Source of the DNA: Firmicutes bacterium UBA3914
GTDB lineage: Bacteria; Bacillota; Limnochordia; Darwinibacteriales; Darwinibacteriaceae
Length of the DNA stretch: 9,145 nt
Reading direction: 5' to 3'
NCBI GenBank assembly: GCA_002391385.1
Contig: DGEY01000051.1
Location: forward strand, 1-9,145
Below the pieces are notes generated by a model. It saw nothing but the letters and a program-made list of their open reading frames with translations, searched no databases and was not told the origin of the DNA. Below, in pieces: positions 1 to 5,483 of the stretch. Numbering within the stretch: position 1 is the first letter of the stretch; each line of letters starts with the position of its first letter. The translations under genes were made by a program, and so were the position numbers.

Positions 1-51
1 ATCCAGGTGTTTTCCTTTTCTTCTTCTTCTGGTACAATGAACGTAGCTCAT
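1..51 (-). CDS. Partial gene, first 17 codons; possible IS30-family transposase
   Basis: The minus strand reads an ATG at 51-49 preceded by GGAGG (56-60) with a 4-nt gap, then an open frame to the window edge: MSYVHCTRRRRKGKHLD. The basic 'MSYxH...KGKHL' opening resembles, from memory, the N-terminus of IS30-family transposases, just before their helix-turn-helix. This is recall, not a search result. Four consecutive AGA codons (19-30) and generally A-rich codons contrast with the CGC/CGG-rich arginine usage of the other genes, which fits a mobile or foreign gene. It could also be an unrelated small basic protein, because only 17 residues are visible. Confidence 0.42.
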   Translation of the reverse strand, partial: MSYVHCTRRRRKGKHLD

Positions 52-183
52 GGCTCCTCCCTGAACAATGATTTGGTTTTGCACCCTTACATTGTATCAG
101 AGAGCCGTGAGCTTTTCTTTCACTTAATTCTACAAGTTGCCTCCCTATTCTAGTAGCTTCTAGAGCCTGTTTCCAGGGCTTAC
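52..183. other. AT-richer intergenic stretch between two minus-strand genes
   Basis: This stretch lies between the end of the 'quinate dehydrogenase-like' gene and the partial gene at the left edge. It is visibly less GC-rich than the genes to the right. If the edge gene is a transposase, one end of the element should lie here. The minus strand carries GTGCAAAACCAAAT (about 73-86), a possible terminal-repeat segment, but the partner end is outside the window. A TACAAT hexamer (95-90, minus) could be a -10 box, but I see no convincing -35 at 16-18 bp. Confidence 0.4.
164..180 (-). terminator. Weak hairpin just after the quinate-dehydrogenase-like gene
   Basis: Three bases past the stop codon, the minus strand can fold as AGCCCTG-GAAA-CAGGCT: six base pairs with one bulged C and a GNRA-type loop. 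A second small hairpin (TCTAG/CTAGA, 149-164) overlaps its end. No T-tract follows, so this is not a canonical intrinsic terminator. The position suits a 3'-end structure or a site needing Rho. Confidence 0.25.
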
Positions 184-1095
184 TTAGGCCCCCAGCACCT
201 CCCGGCGTGGTTTGAAGCCAATTTCATCCAAAAGCCGTAGGTAATCTTGGGGAGTGATGGCCGATACGGGCTTATTCAGGATAGCCACCAGCAGTGCCTC
301 CATGACATTGGTTCCGAAAGAACGCCCTTCCAGATCCGGCGTGGTGGTGATCAGTTCCCTTACCCGGCGCTTCCGGAGGAACTCCACATCCTTGGGGGTG
401 ATGGTGTTGGTGATGATGATCTTGCCGCTGAGATCATCGGGCATGTACTTGCGGATCTGGTGGTAATCGCCGGCGATCACATCGGCCCAGGCGTAGAACC
501 GTTCATACTTCTTCCGATCCGGCGCCTCTTCTTGCTTGTCGCCGATGGGATAGAGCCAGTGGAAGGGGAACTGCACCACAATAGGGGCAAATACCGCGGC
601 CACCCGCTCCAAAGCCTTCAGACTGTAGAGGGGAATGGGTACACCTAAGGCGAACATGAGATCGCCGTAGAGCACTTCAGCTCCGGTCTCCTGCAGTGCT
701 GCCGCCATGCCGAAGCGGTCCACCCCGCAGGTGAGCAGGACCTTCTTGCCCCGAAACATGCTGGGGTCTTCCTCAGCCAGAGTCTCAATGGCCTTCCGCT
801 CCAGGGTGTTCTTCAGCCCAGAGCCGTCCACAATGGGAGTAACCTGCGGGGCCCTGGCGATCTGCTTCGCTTCCCGTAAAATGTAGCGCCGGCGACCGCC
901 CCACAGGTAGAGATCGATGCCGCCCATCCCAAAGGCAGCCACTTTCCCGTCCAACTCTTTGATGATGGCTATGGCCTTTTGGATGTCCCCGTCTGTGCCC
1001 ATGCGCTCCAGGGAGAACTCCTCTCCGAGTACACGCACCACCGCTTTGCTATCCCGTTTGGATGAGCCTATGCTGACACTCACGATCCGTTTCAT
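184..1095 (-). CDS. Conserved protein often labelled quinate 5-dehydrogenase; function uncertain
   Basis: A 303-residue soluble protein with no signal peptide or membrane segment. From memory it matches a conserved Firmicutes family that databases label 'quinate 5-dehydrogenase', typically beside a helix-turn-helix gene as here. Visible conserved-looking blocks are GMGGID (56-61), DGSGLKNTLER (90-100), LTCGVDRFGMA (121-131, after GKKV, a possible Rossmann-type strand-loop-helix) and TTTPDLEGRSFGTNVMEA (250-267). I do not see the canonical shikimate/quinate dehydrogenase signature, so substrate and reaction should be treated as unknown. The ATG is preceded by AAAGGGGAG (1102-1110), which lies over the last codons of the upstream regulator. 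The gap between the genes is only 3 nt, so translation is probably coupled. The gene is likely transcribed from the promoter in front of the regulator. Confidence 0.75.
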   Translation of the reverse strand: MKRIVSVSIGSSKRDSKAVVRVLGEEFSLERMGTDGDIQKAIAIIKELDGKVAAFGMGGIDLYLWGGRRRYILREAKQIARAPQVTPIVDGSGLKNTLERKAIETLAEEDPSMFRGKKVLLTCGVDRFGMAAALQETGAEVLYGDLMFALGVPIPLYSLKALERVAAVFAPIVVQFPFHWLYPIGDKQEEAPDRKKYERFYAWADVIAGDYHQIRKYMPDDLSGKIIITNTITPKDVEFLRKRRVRELITTTPDLEGRSFGTNVMEALLVAILNKPVSAITPQDYLRLLDEIGFKPRREVLGA

Positions 1096-1098
1096 CGG

Positions 1099-1629
1099 CT
1101 ACTCCCCTTTAATCGATGTGATCAGCTTGCGCAGCCTTTCGGGGCTGAAGTAATGGTCCGCCTGGATGGGCGAGGTGCCCAGGCACTCCCCCACCACTTT
1201 CTCCCCCAAAATGGCCTCGGCTAAGCGGATGCGCATATCGGACCCTATCATGATCACGTGATCGAAGGCACTCATCTCCACCATCAACTCCATGAGCCAG
1301 TTGAGCAGGCTCCTCCCGTCAAAGGACTCAATGAGCTCCCAGCGCTCTGCGTCCGTAAGGAGCAGCGTGTAATCCACGCCCAACTCCCGGCACAGTGCCT
1401 TAAGCTCCCCGGTGTTGCTCAAGGGAAAGCCGATCACCGCCAGGCTGCCCCCTTTGCGGACCTCCGCCAGGCTCTCCAGACGGGAGATGAACGAGCGATC
1501 GCAGCCGACCCGCTGGGCCACCTCCTGCTGGGAGAGGCCAGAGATCCTCAGCTCAAAAATGCGGTCGATGATCCGATCCAGCTTGGTCCGGTTGAGCAGT
1601 TTATCCCCTATGCGAAAAAAGCCGCCCAT
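1099..1629 (-). CDS. Helix-turn-helix transcriptional regulator, co-transcribed with the dehydrogenase-like gene
   Basis: A 176-residue protein. Residues about 17-52 form a DNA-binding helix-turn-helix; the core is GLSQQEVAQRVGCDRSFISRL (31-51). The remainder (about 60-176) has alternating strands and helices (GGSLAVIGFP 60-69, then ELKALCRELGVDYTLLLT) and may be a Rossmann-like sensor domain; that is inference. The frame extends to an ATG at 1668, but that ATG lies inside a near-perfect -10 box and has no ribosome binding site. I therefore start at the ATG at 1627-1629, preceded by GGTGAT (1633-1638). The stop codon is 3 nt before the dehydrogenase-like gene, so the two form one unit. A direct repeat at the predicted transcript start suggests autoregulation. 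The effector is unknown. Confidence 0.78.
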   Translation of the reverse strand: MGGFFRIGDKLLNRTKLDRIIDRIFELRISGLSQQEVAQRVGCDRSFISRLESLAEVRKGGSLAVIGFPLSNTGELKALCRELGVDYTLLLTDAERWELIESFDGRSLLNWLMELMVEMSAFDHVIMIGSDMRIRLAEAILGEKVVGECLGTSPIQADHYFSPERLRKLITSIKGE

Positions 1630-1644
1630 GACATCACCCGCTCT

Positions 1645-1663
1645 TGTGCACACATTGTACACA
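1645..1663. promoter_or_regulatory. Candidate operator: two similar 8-bp palindromic sites 11 bp apart
   Basis: The plus strand reads TGTGCACA (1645-1652) and TGTACACA (1656-1663). The first is a perfect palindrome. The second differs by one transition and contains the palindrome TGTACA. Their starts are 11 bp apart, about one helical turn, and they cover the predicted transcription start (near 1660) and early leader of the regulator gene. A dimeric repressor bound here would block transcription. The most obvious candidate is the adjacent helix-turn-helix protein. Confidence 0.45.
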
Positions 1664-1666
1664 GAC

Positions 1667-1695
1667 ATTATAACACGCCCGGAGCGGCTCTACAA
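1667..1695 (-). promoter_or_regulatory. Sigma-A-type promoter of the regulator/dehydrogenase-like pair
   Basis: On the minus strand, TTGTAG (1695-1690) is followed after exactly 17 bp by a perfect TATAAT (1672-1667). Transcription should start near 1660, leaving a leader of about 30 nt before the ATG at 1629. The -35 box contains the TAG stop codon of dusB, so the promoter is fitted into the gene junction. Confidence 0.72.
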
Positions 1696-2619
1696 CAATT
1701 CTTTTAACAAACGCTCCACCTGCCCTTGGGTTGTGGCGGTGTTCAGCTCCTTGCGCACAGGCGCGGCATAGGGGATGCCCTTTAAGTACCAGGCGAGATG
1801 GGGCCGCATCTCCCGCACAGCCCGCTGTTCACCGTCGTAGGCCACCTTCATCCGCAGGTGGCGCAGGGCAACTTCGATCCGCTCCTCCAGCGTTGGCCCG
1901 GGAAGCAGTGACCCTTCAGTGAGATACGCTTTGATCTGCCGGAAGATCCAGGGATTGCCCCGGGCCGCCCGCCCCACAGCCAGATGATCGCAGCCGGTTT
2001 GCTCCAGCATGGCCTGGGCGGTTTGGGGGGAGACGATATCGCCGTTGCCCACAATGGGGATGCGGCTGCGGGCTTTAATTTCACCGATCCATTCCCACTG
2101 GGCCTGTCCGGAATAGAACTGCTCCCTGGTGCGGGCATGGACAGTGAGCCAGTGCACCCCCGCCTCTTCCAAGACTTGGGCCACCTCCAGGCAGTTTATG
2201 CTCCCTTGATCCCAGCCCAACCTGATTTTTGCTGTGACGGGAATAGGCACTGCCTGGACCACTGCTGCCGCAATCCGGCCCACAAGCCGCGGATCCCGCA
2301 GCAGAGCCGCACCATCGCCGTTTTTCACCACCTTGGGGGTGGGGCAGCCGAAGTTCAGGTCCAGCATATCGGGGCGCACCAGATCGTAGACGATCCTGGC
2401 GGCCGCGGCCATCACCTCGGGATCATGGCCGAAAAGCTGGATGGCGCAGGGGCGTTCAGCTGAGTGGATGGTGAGCATGTCCAAAGTGCGCTGATTTTTG
2501 TAAACCAGCGCCTGGGCGGAAACCATTTCACTGACAACCAGGTCGGCACCGTGTTCCCTGGCCAAAACCCGATAGGGCAGGTCAGTCACCCCTGCCATGG
2601 GGGCAAGAAACACTCCCAC
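1690..2619 (-). CDS. dusB: tRNA-dihydrouridine synthase, DusB family
   Basis: An FMN-dependent enzyme that uses NADPH to reduce specific uridines of tRNA to dihydrouridine in the cytoplasm. The TIM-barrel landmarks are present: FLAPMAGVTDLPYR (4-17), the catalytic-cysteine motif LNFGCPTPKVVKNGDGAALL (88-107, Cys92), TAKIRLGW (129-136), VHARTREQ (160-167), GNGDI (191-195) and GRAARGNPW (216-224). The length, 309 residues, is slightly short for the family because the N-terminus starts almost directly at the first barrel strand. The start is a GTG at 2617-2619, fixed by an excellent AAGGAGG (2627-2633, 7-nt spacing) and an in-frame TAA at 2638-2640. The gene sits directly behind the rpmE terminator with no obvious promoter of its own. 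Confidence 0.95.
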   Translation of the reverse strand: MGVFLAPMAGVTDLPYRVLAREHGADLVVSEMVSAQALVYKNQRTLDMLTIHSAERPCAIQLFGHDPEVMAAAARIVYDLVRPDMLDLNFGCPTPKVVKNGDGAALLRDPRLVGRIAAAVVQAVPIPVTAKIRLGWDQGSINCLEVAQVLEEAGVHWLTVHARTREQFYSGQAQWEWIGEIKARSRIPIVGNGDIVSPQTAQAMLEQTGCDHLAVGRAARGNPWIFRQIKAYLTEGSLLPGPTLEERIEVALRHLRMKVAYDGEQRAVREMRPHLAWYLKGIPYAAPVRKELNTATTQGQVERLLKELL

Positions 2620-2646
2620 CGGTACCCCTCCTTCAACTTACCTAAC

Positions 2647-2669
2647 AAAAAAGCAGGGCATTCCCTGCT
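2647..2669 (-). terminator. Intrinsic terminator after rpmE
   Basis: The minus strand forms a perfect 7-bp stem, AGCAGGG-AATG-CCCTGCT (2669-2652), which runs straight into a T6 tract (2652-2647). This is a classical Rho-independent terminator, 36 nt beyond the rpmE stop codon. Its end is only about 14 nt before the dusB ribosome binding site, so it also sits where it would limit read-through into dusB. Confidence 0.9.
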
Positions 2670-2705
2670 CTTTGTCTCTCTCGCTTTGCGTTTGACTAGA
2701 CTGCC

Positions 2706-2915
2706 TTACTCCTGATCCAGATTCCACCTGGTGCGGAAGCGCTCAATCCGGCCACCCTGGGTGGTTACAACCTGGCGCTGGCCAGTGTAGAAGGGATGGC
2801 ACTTAGAGCACACCTCGACCCTGATCTGCGGCTTGGTGGACCTGGTTTCAAAGGTCTCTCCACAGGCACAGGTTACGATGGCTTTGTCATACTTGGGATG
2901 TATACCAGCTTTCAT
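2706..2915 (-). CDS. rpmE: 50S ribosomal protein L31, zinc-binding form
   Basis: A 69-residue ribosomal protein of the large subunit. It opens MKAGIHPKY, typical of the long L31 type, and carries the four zinc-ligand cysteines: C16, C18, C36 and C39 (CAC and CSKC). This is therefore the zinc-containing (C+) form rather than the zinc-free paralogue used in zinc starvation. The PFYTGQR block (41-47) is also typical. The ATG follows GAGGTGA (2924-2930). The gene has its own strong promoter upstream and a strong terminator downstream, so it can be made as a short monocistronic message. Read-through from the peptidase gene upstream is also possible, because no T-tract terminator separates them. 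Confidence 0.97.
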   Translation of the reverse strand: MKAGIHPKYDKAIVTCACGETFETRSTKPQIRVEVCSKCHPFYTGQRQVVTTQGGRIERFRTRWNLDQE

Positions 2916-2940
2916 CTACTTCTTCACCTCACTAACCGAA

Positions 2941-2979
2941 CTGGCAGAGCCACAGCACATTATAACACAGCTCTGCCAG
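2941..2979. repeat. 10-bp inverted repeat flanking the rpmE -10 box
   Basis: CTGGCAGAGC (2941-2950) and GCTCTGCCAG (2970-2979) are perfect inverted repeats separated by 19 bp. The intervening sequence holds the rpmE -10 box, flanked by a direct repeat, GCTGTG on the minus strand (2971-2966 and 2956-2951). No T-tract follows in either direction, so it is not an intrinsic terminator. It could be a two-site operator, or an RNA hairpin in transcripts reading through from the upstream peptidase gene. Confidence 0.6.
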
Positions 2980-2987
2980 CCTGGCAA
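2959..2987 (-). promoter_or_regulatory. Sigma-A-type promoter of rpmE
   Basis: On the minus strand, TTGCCA (2987-2982; five of six consensus bases) is followed after exactly 17 bp by a perfect TATAAT (2964-2959). The predicted start near 2952 gives a leader of about 37 nt before the rpmE ATG. The -35 region itself lies in a near-palindrome, TGCCAG-G-CTGGCA. Confidence 0.78.
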
Positions 2988-2996
2988 GAATCTAAC

Positions 2997-4112
2997 CTAC
3001 TTCAAATAGTTCTGCGGGTTAACTGGATTGCCGCGATGGCGGATCTCAAAGTGTACGTGGGGGCCTGTGGAATTACCAGTGTTGCCGCTGTAGGCAATGA
3101 TCTGACCCCTGGTCACCGTTTGGCCCACTTTCACGTTCAAGCGGGAGTTGTGGGCGTACCGGGTTTCCACGTTGTTGCCGTGGTCAACGATGACCAAAAT
3201 GCCGTATCCTCCGTTCCATCCCGCAAAGGTGACCCGGCCGTCAGCCGCGGCGCGCACCGGGGTACCGGTGTTCACGGCGATGTCCAAACCATTGTGCATG
3301 CGGCCCCAGCGCGGACCAAAGGGTGAAGAGATCCGCCCCGTAACGGGCCAATCAAAGGCCTTCTGCAGCTGGCCATTGATGATCAAGACATCTTTAGGCC
3401 GCAGCTGAGTTGCCCCGGGGATGATAATCTTGGTGTTGGGCATGATTCGGCTGGGATCCGAGATGTTGTTCACCCTGGCAATCTCCTCCAGGGCCACCTG
3501 GTAACGCTCGGAAATCTCCCACAGACTCTCACCCGTGGCGACTTGGTGCAATACCCCCTGGACAGACAGGATGTTCAGTTCCTGGCCCACCGACAGCATA
3601 TTGGGGTTTCTCAGCTCGTTGGCTGAGATGATCGAATCCACCGATACCCCATAGGCATTGGCGATATCCCACAAAGTCTCCCCAGGATTGACCTTATGCA
3701 CAAAAATGGTGGGTTTATCTTCCTTCTTCTCTTCCACCTTAGGCGGCGCAGCCACTGGCGGTGTCGCCACCTGGAGGGCTGACTCTGCCCGGGAGGGCGC
3801 AGCCGCGGCTGACCCCTCCGCCTCCTGCTCAGCGGGGGCGTCCAGCACCGCTACCTGGGGGCGCTCAACCGACTGGACAGCTCCATCGAGGGCGGCTAGG
3901 GTTTCCGCAGTTGGTGCAGGTTGTCCGAAATCATCTTGGGAGTCAAGGGTGTAGAGGTACTCGTCCACATTGATGTAAATCAGACTGTCCAGATCCCAGT
4001 CACTTCCACCAATGTGCATCCTGGTATCGACCTGGCCTAAGATTCCGAAGCTGAAGATTACTGCAAAGAACAAGAGTATTAACCCTTTGCTGCGGACAAA
4101 CCGCCTCCTCAT
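2997..4112 (-). CDS. Membrane-anchored murein peptidase with two LysM domains and an M23 (LytM) domain
   Basis: A 371-residue cell-wall hydrolase. A basic N-terminus (MRRRFVRSKG) and hydrophobic segment (11-26) form a signal anchor or signal peptide. A linker rich in Ala, Pro and Glu (about 85-133) follows. LysM domains at about 138-182 and 188-232 would bind peptidoglycan. The C-terminal M23 domain (about 255-371) keeps its zinc and catalytic residues: HNGLD (H273, D277), H321 in RYAHNSRL, and HVH (H352, H354). It is therefore predicted to be an active endopeptidase that cuts peptide cross-links. The ATG at 4112 has AGGGAGG (4120-4126) at 7-nt spacing; an in-frame TTG at 4136 lacks a site. 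It probably shares a transcript with rho, 66 nt upstream. No function linked to sporulation or division can be read from sequence alone. Confidence 0.92.
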   Translation of the reverse strand: MRRRFVRSKGLILLFFAVIFSFGILGQVDTRMHIGGSDWDLDSLIYINVDEYLYTLDSQDDFGQPAPTAETLAALDGAVQSVERPQVAVLDAPAEQEAEGSAAAAPSRAESALQVATPPVAAPPKVEEKKEDKPTIFVHKVNPGETLWDIANAYGVSVDSIISANELRNPNMLSVGQELNILSVQGVLHQVATGESLWEISERYQVALEEIARVNNISDPSRIMPNTKIIIPGATQLRPKDVLIINGQLQKAFDWPVTGRISSPFGPRWGRMHNGLDIAVNTGTPVRAAADGRVTFAGWNGGYGILVIVDHGNNVETRYAHNSRLNVKVGQTVTRGQIIAYSGNTGNSTGPHVHFEIRHRGNPVNPQNYLK

Positions 4113-4146
4113 GTCCAATCCTCCCTCGACTGGCAATAACCTAATG

Positions 4147-4177
4147 GGGAAACTTCGACGCCAACCAACGGTTTCCC
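4147..4177 (-). other. Imperfect-looped hairpin between rho and the peptidase gene
   Basis: GTTTCCC (4171-4177) and GGGAAAC (4147-4153) are perfect 7-bp inverted repeats around a 17-nt loop, immediately after the rho stop codon. No T-tract follows on the minus strand. It may be a message-stabilising or weak attenuating structure, but it could be chance. Confidence 0.25.
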
Positions 4178-4178
4178 T

Positions 4179-5450
4179 TCACTTATTCCTAACATTTTCG
4201 GCGAAAGGTGATGAAATGATCAACTCCACAAGTTCCTGGTTGCTCTTGGTGTTGATCACCCGATCCAACAACAAATCCATGGTTTCCGCGGGTCCCAGGG
4301 CACTCATCACCCGGCGCAGCATCCAGGTGGCCTCCAGCTCTTCAGGGGTTAGGAGCAGATCCTCCCGCCTAGTGCCGGAGCGGTAAATATCTATGGCCGG
4401 GAAGATCCTGCGCTCAGCCAGCTTGCGGTCTAAGTGCAGCTCCATGTTGCCCGTACCCTTAAACTCTTCGTAGATCACTTCGTCCATGCGACTGCCGGTA
4501 TCCACCAGGGCGGTGGCAATTATGGTCAGGCTGCCCTGCTCCTCAAAATTGCGGGCTGCCCCAAAGAAGCGCTTGGGACGGTGGAGTGCGGCGGGATCCA
4601 CCCCGCCAGAGAGGGTGCGCCCGCTGGGGGGCACAACCAGGTTGTGGGCTCTGGCCAGGCGGGTGATGCTGTCCAGGAGAATGACCACATCCTTGCCCGA
4701 CTCCACCAACCGTTTAGCCCTGGCCAGCACGATATCGGCGACCCGCACGTGATTTTCCGGCGGCAGGTCAAAGGTGGAGCTGATCACTTCTCCGCTCACG
4801 GAACGTTCCATATCGGTAACTTCCTCCGGCCGCTCGTCAATGAGCAGGACAATGATCTCGGTATCGGGATGGTTCTCCGCGATGGAGTTGGCCAGCATCT
4901 TTAAGACGGTCGTCTTACCGGCTTTGGGCGGGGAGACGATCAGCCCCCTTTGGCCAAATCCCAATGGGGATAATATGTCCATGAGCCGCATGGTGTAATT
5001 CGTCGGGGTTGTTTCCAGGTGGAGACGCCGCTGGGGATAAATGGGCGTTAGGTCGTCAAAACACGGGCGTTCGGCAGCCAGCTCGGGATCGGAGAGGTTG
5101 ATGGCCAGCACCTTCAAGAGTGCGAAGTACCTTTCCCCGTCTTTGGGTGGACGCACCTGGCCTAAAATCTCATCCCCAGTGCGCATGGAAAAGCGCCGGA
5201 TCTGGGAAGGAGAAACATAGACATCATCACCACCAGGTGTGTAATTATCCACCCGCAGAAATCCGTAGCCCTCGCTGGTGATCTCCAGAATCCCGCTGAT
5301 AAACAGCAGGTTCTCCTTCATGGTCTCATGTTTCAAGATCTCGATGATCAGATCTTTCTTGCGAAGCCGCTTAAACCCGGTCAGACCCAGGTCCTTTGCC
5401 AGTTCCTGGAGCTCAGCAAAGGTCTTTGATTCAAGCTCTGCAATATTCAA
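4179..5450 (-). CDS. rho: Transcription termination factor Rho
   Basis: A hexameric RNA helicase/ATPase that ends transcription at Rho-dependent sites. The protein is 423 residues, the usual size. An N-terminal helical domain (about 1-45) leads into the cold-shock-like primary RNA-binding fold with GYGFLRVDNY (61-70). The ATPase core has Walker A SPPKAGKTT (173-181), DERPEEVTDM (205-214), Walker B VVILLD (255-260), the Q-loop region SGRTLSGGVDPAAL (276-289) and the R-loop KGTGNMEL (331-338). There is no large insertion of the kind seen in some high-GC groups. The start is a TTG at 5448-5450 with AAGGTGG (5458-5464, 7-nt spacing); it gives a normal N-terminus, whereas the first internal Met would delete the helical domain. 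It follows fba by 33 nt, so co-transcription is likely. Confidence 0.97.
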   Translation of the reverse strand: MNIAELESKTFAELQELAKDLGLTGFKRLRKKDLIIEILKHETMKENLLFISGILEITSEGYGFLRVDNYTPGGDDVYVSPSQIRRFSMRTGDEILGQVRPPKDGERYFALLKVLAINLSDPELAAERPCFDDLTPIYPQRRLHLETTPTNYTMRLMDILSPLGFGQRGLIVSPPKAGKTTVLKMLANSIAENHPDTEIIVLLIDERPEEVTDMERSVSGEVISSTFDLPPENHVRVADIVLARAKRLVESGKDVVILLDSITRLARAHNLVVPPSGRTLSGGVDPAALHRPKRFFGAARNFEEQGSLTIIATALVDTGSRMDEVIYEEFKGTGNMELHLDRKLAERRIFPAIDIYRSGTRREDLLLTPEELEATWMLRRVMSALGPAETMDLLLDRVINTKSNQELVELIISSPFAENVRNK

Positions 5451-5483
5451 GCGTTCACCACCTTCGACCCCAGGGCCGGGCCG

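Noticed and set aside
61..120. Full promoter for the partial edge gene using TACAAT (95-90, minus) as the -10 box
   Set aside because: No acceptable -35 hexamer is found 16-18 bp upstream.
1984..2463. Long open frame on the plus strand inside dusB (also similar plus-strand frames inside rho, fba, pyrG and the peptidase gene)
   Set aside because: These are antisense frames over strongly recognisable minus-strand proteins; they have no recognisable domains or good ribosome binding sites.
2941..2979. Inverted repeat as an intrinsic terminator after the peptidase gene
   Set aside because: The loop is 19 nt and no T-tract follows on the minus strand. The arms overlap an excellent promoter, so an operator or RNA structure is more likely.
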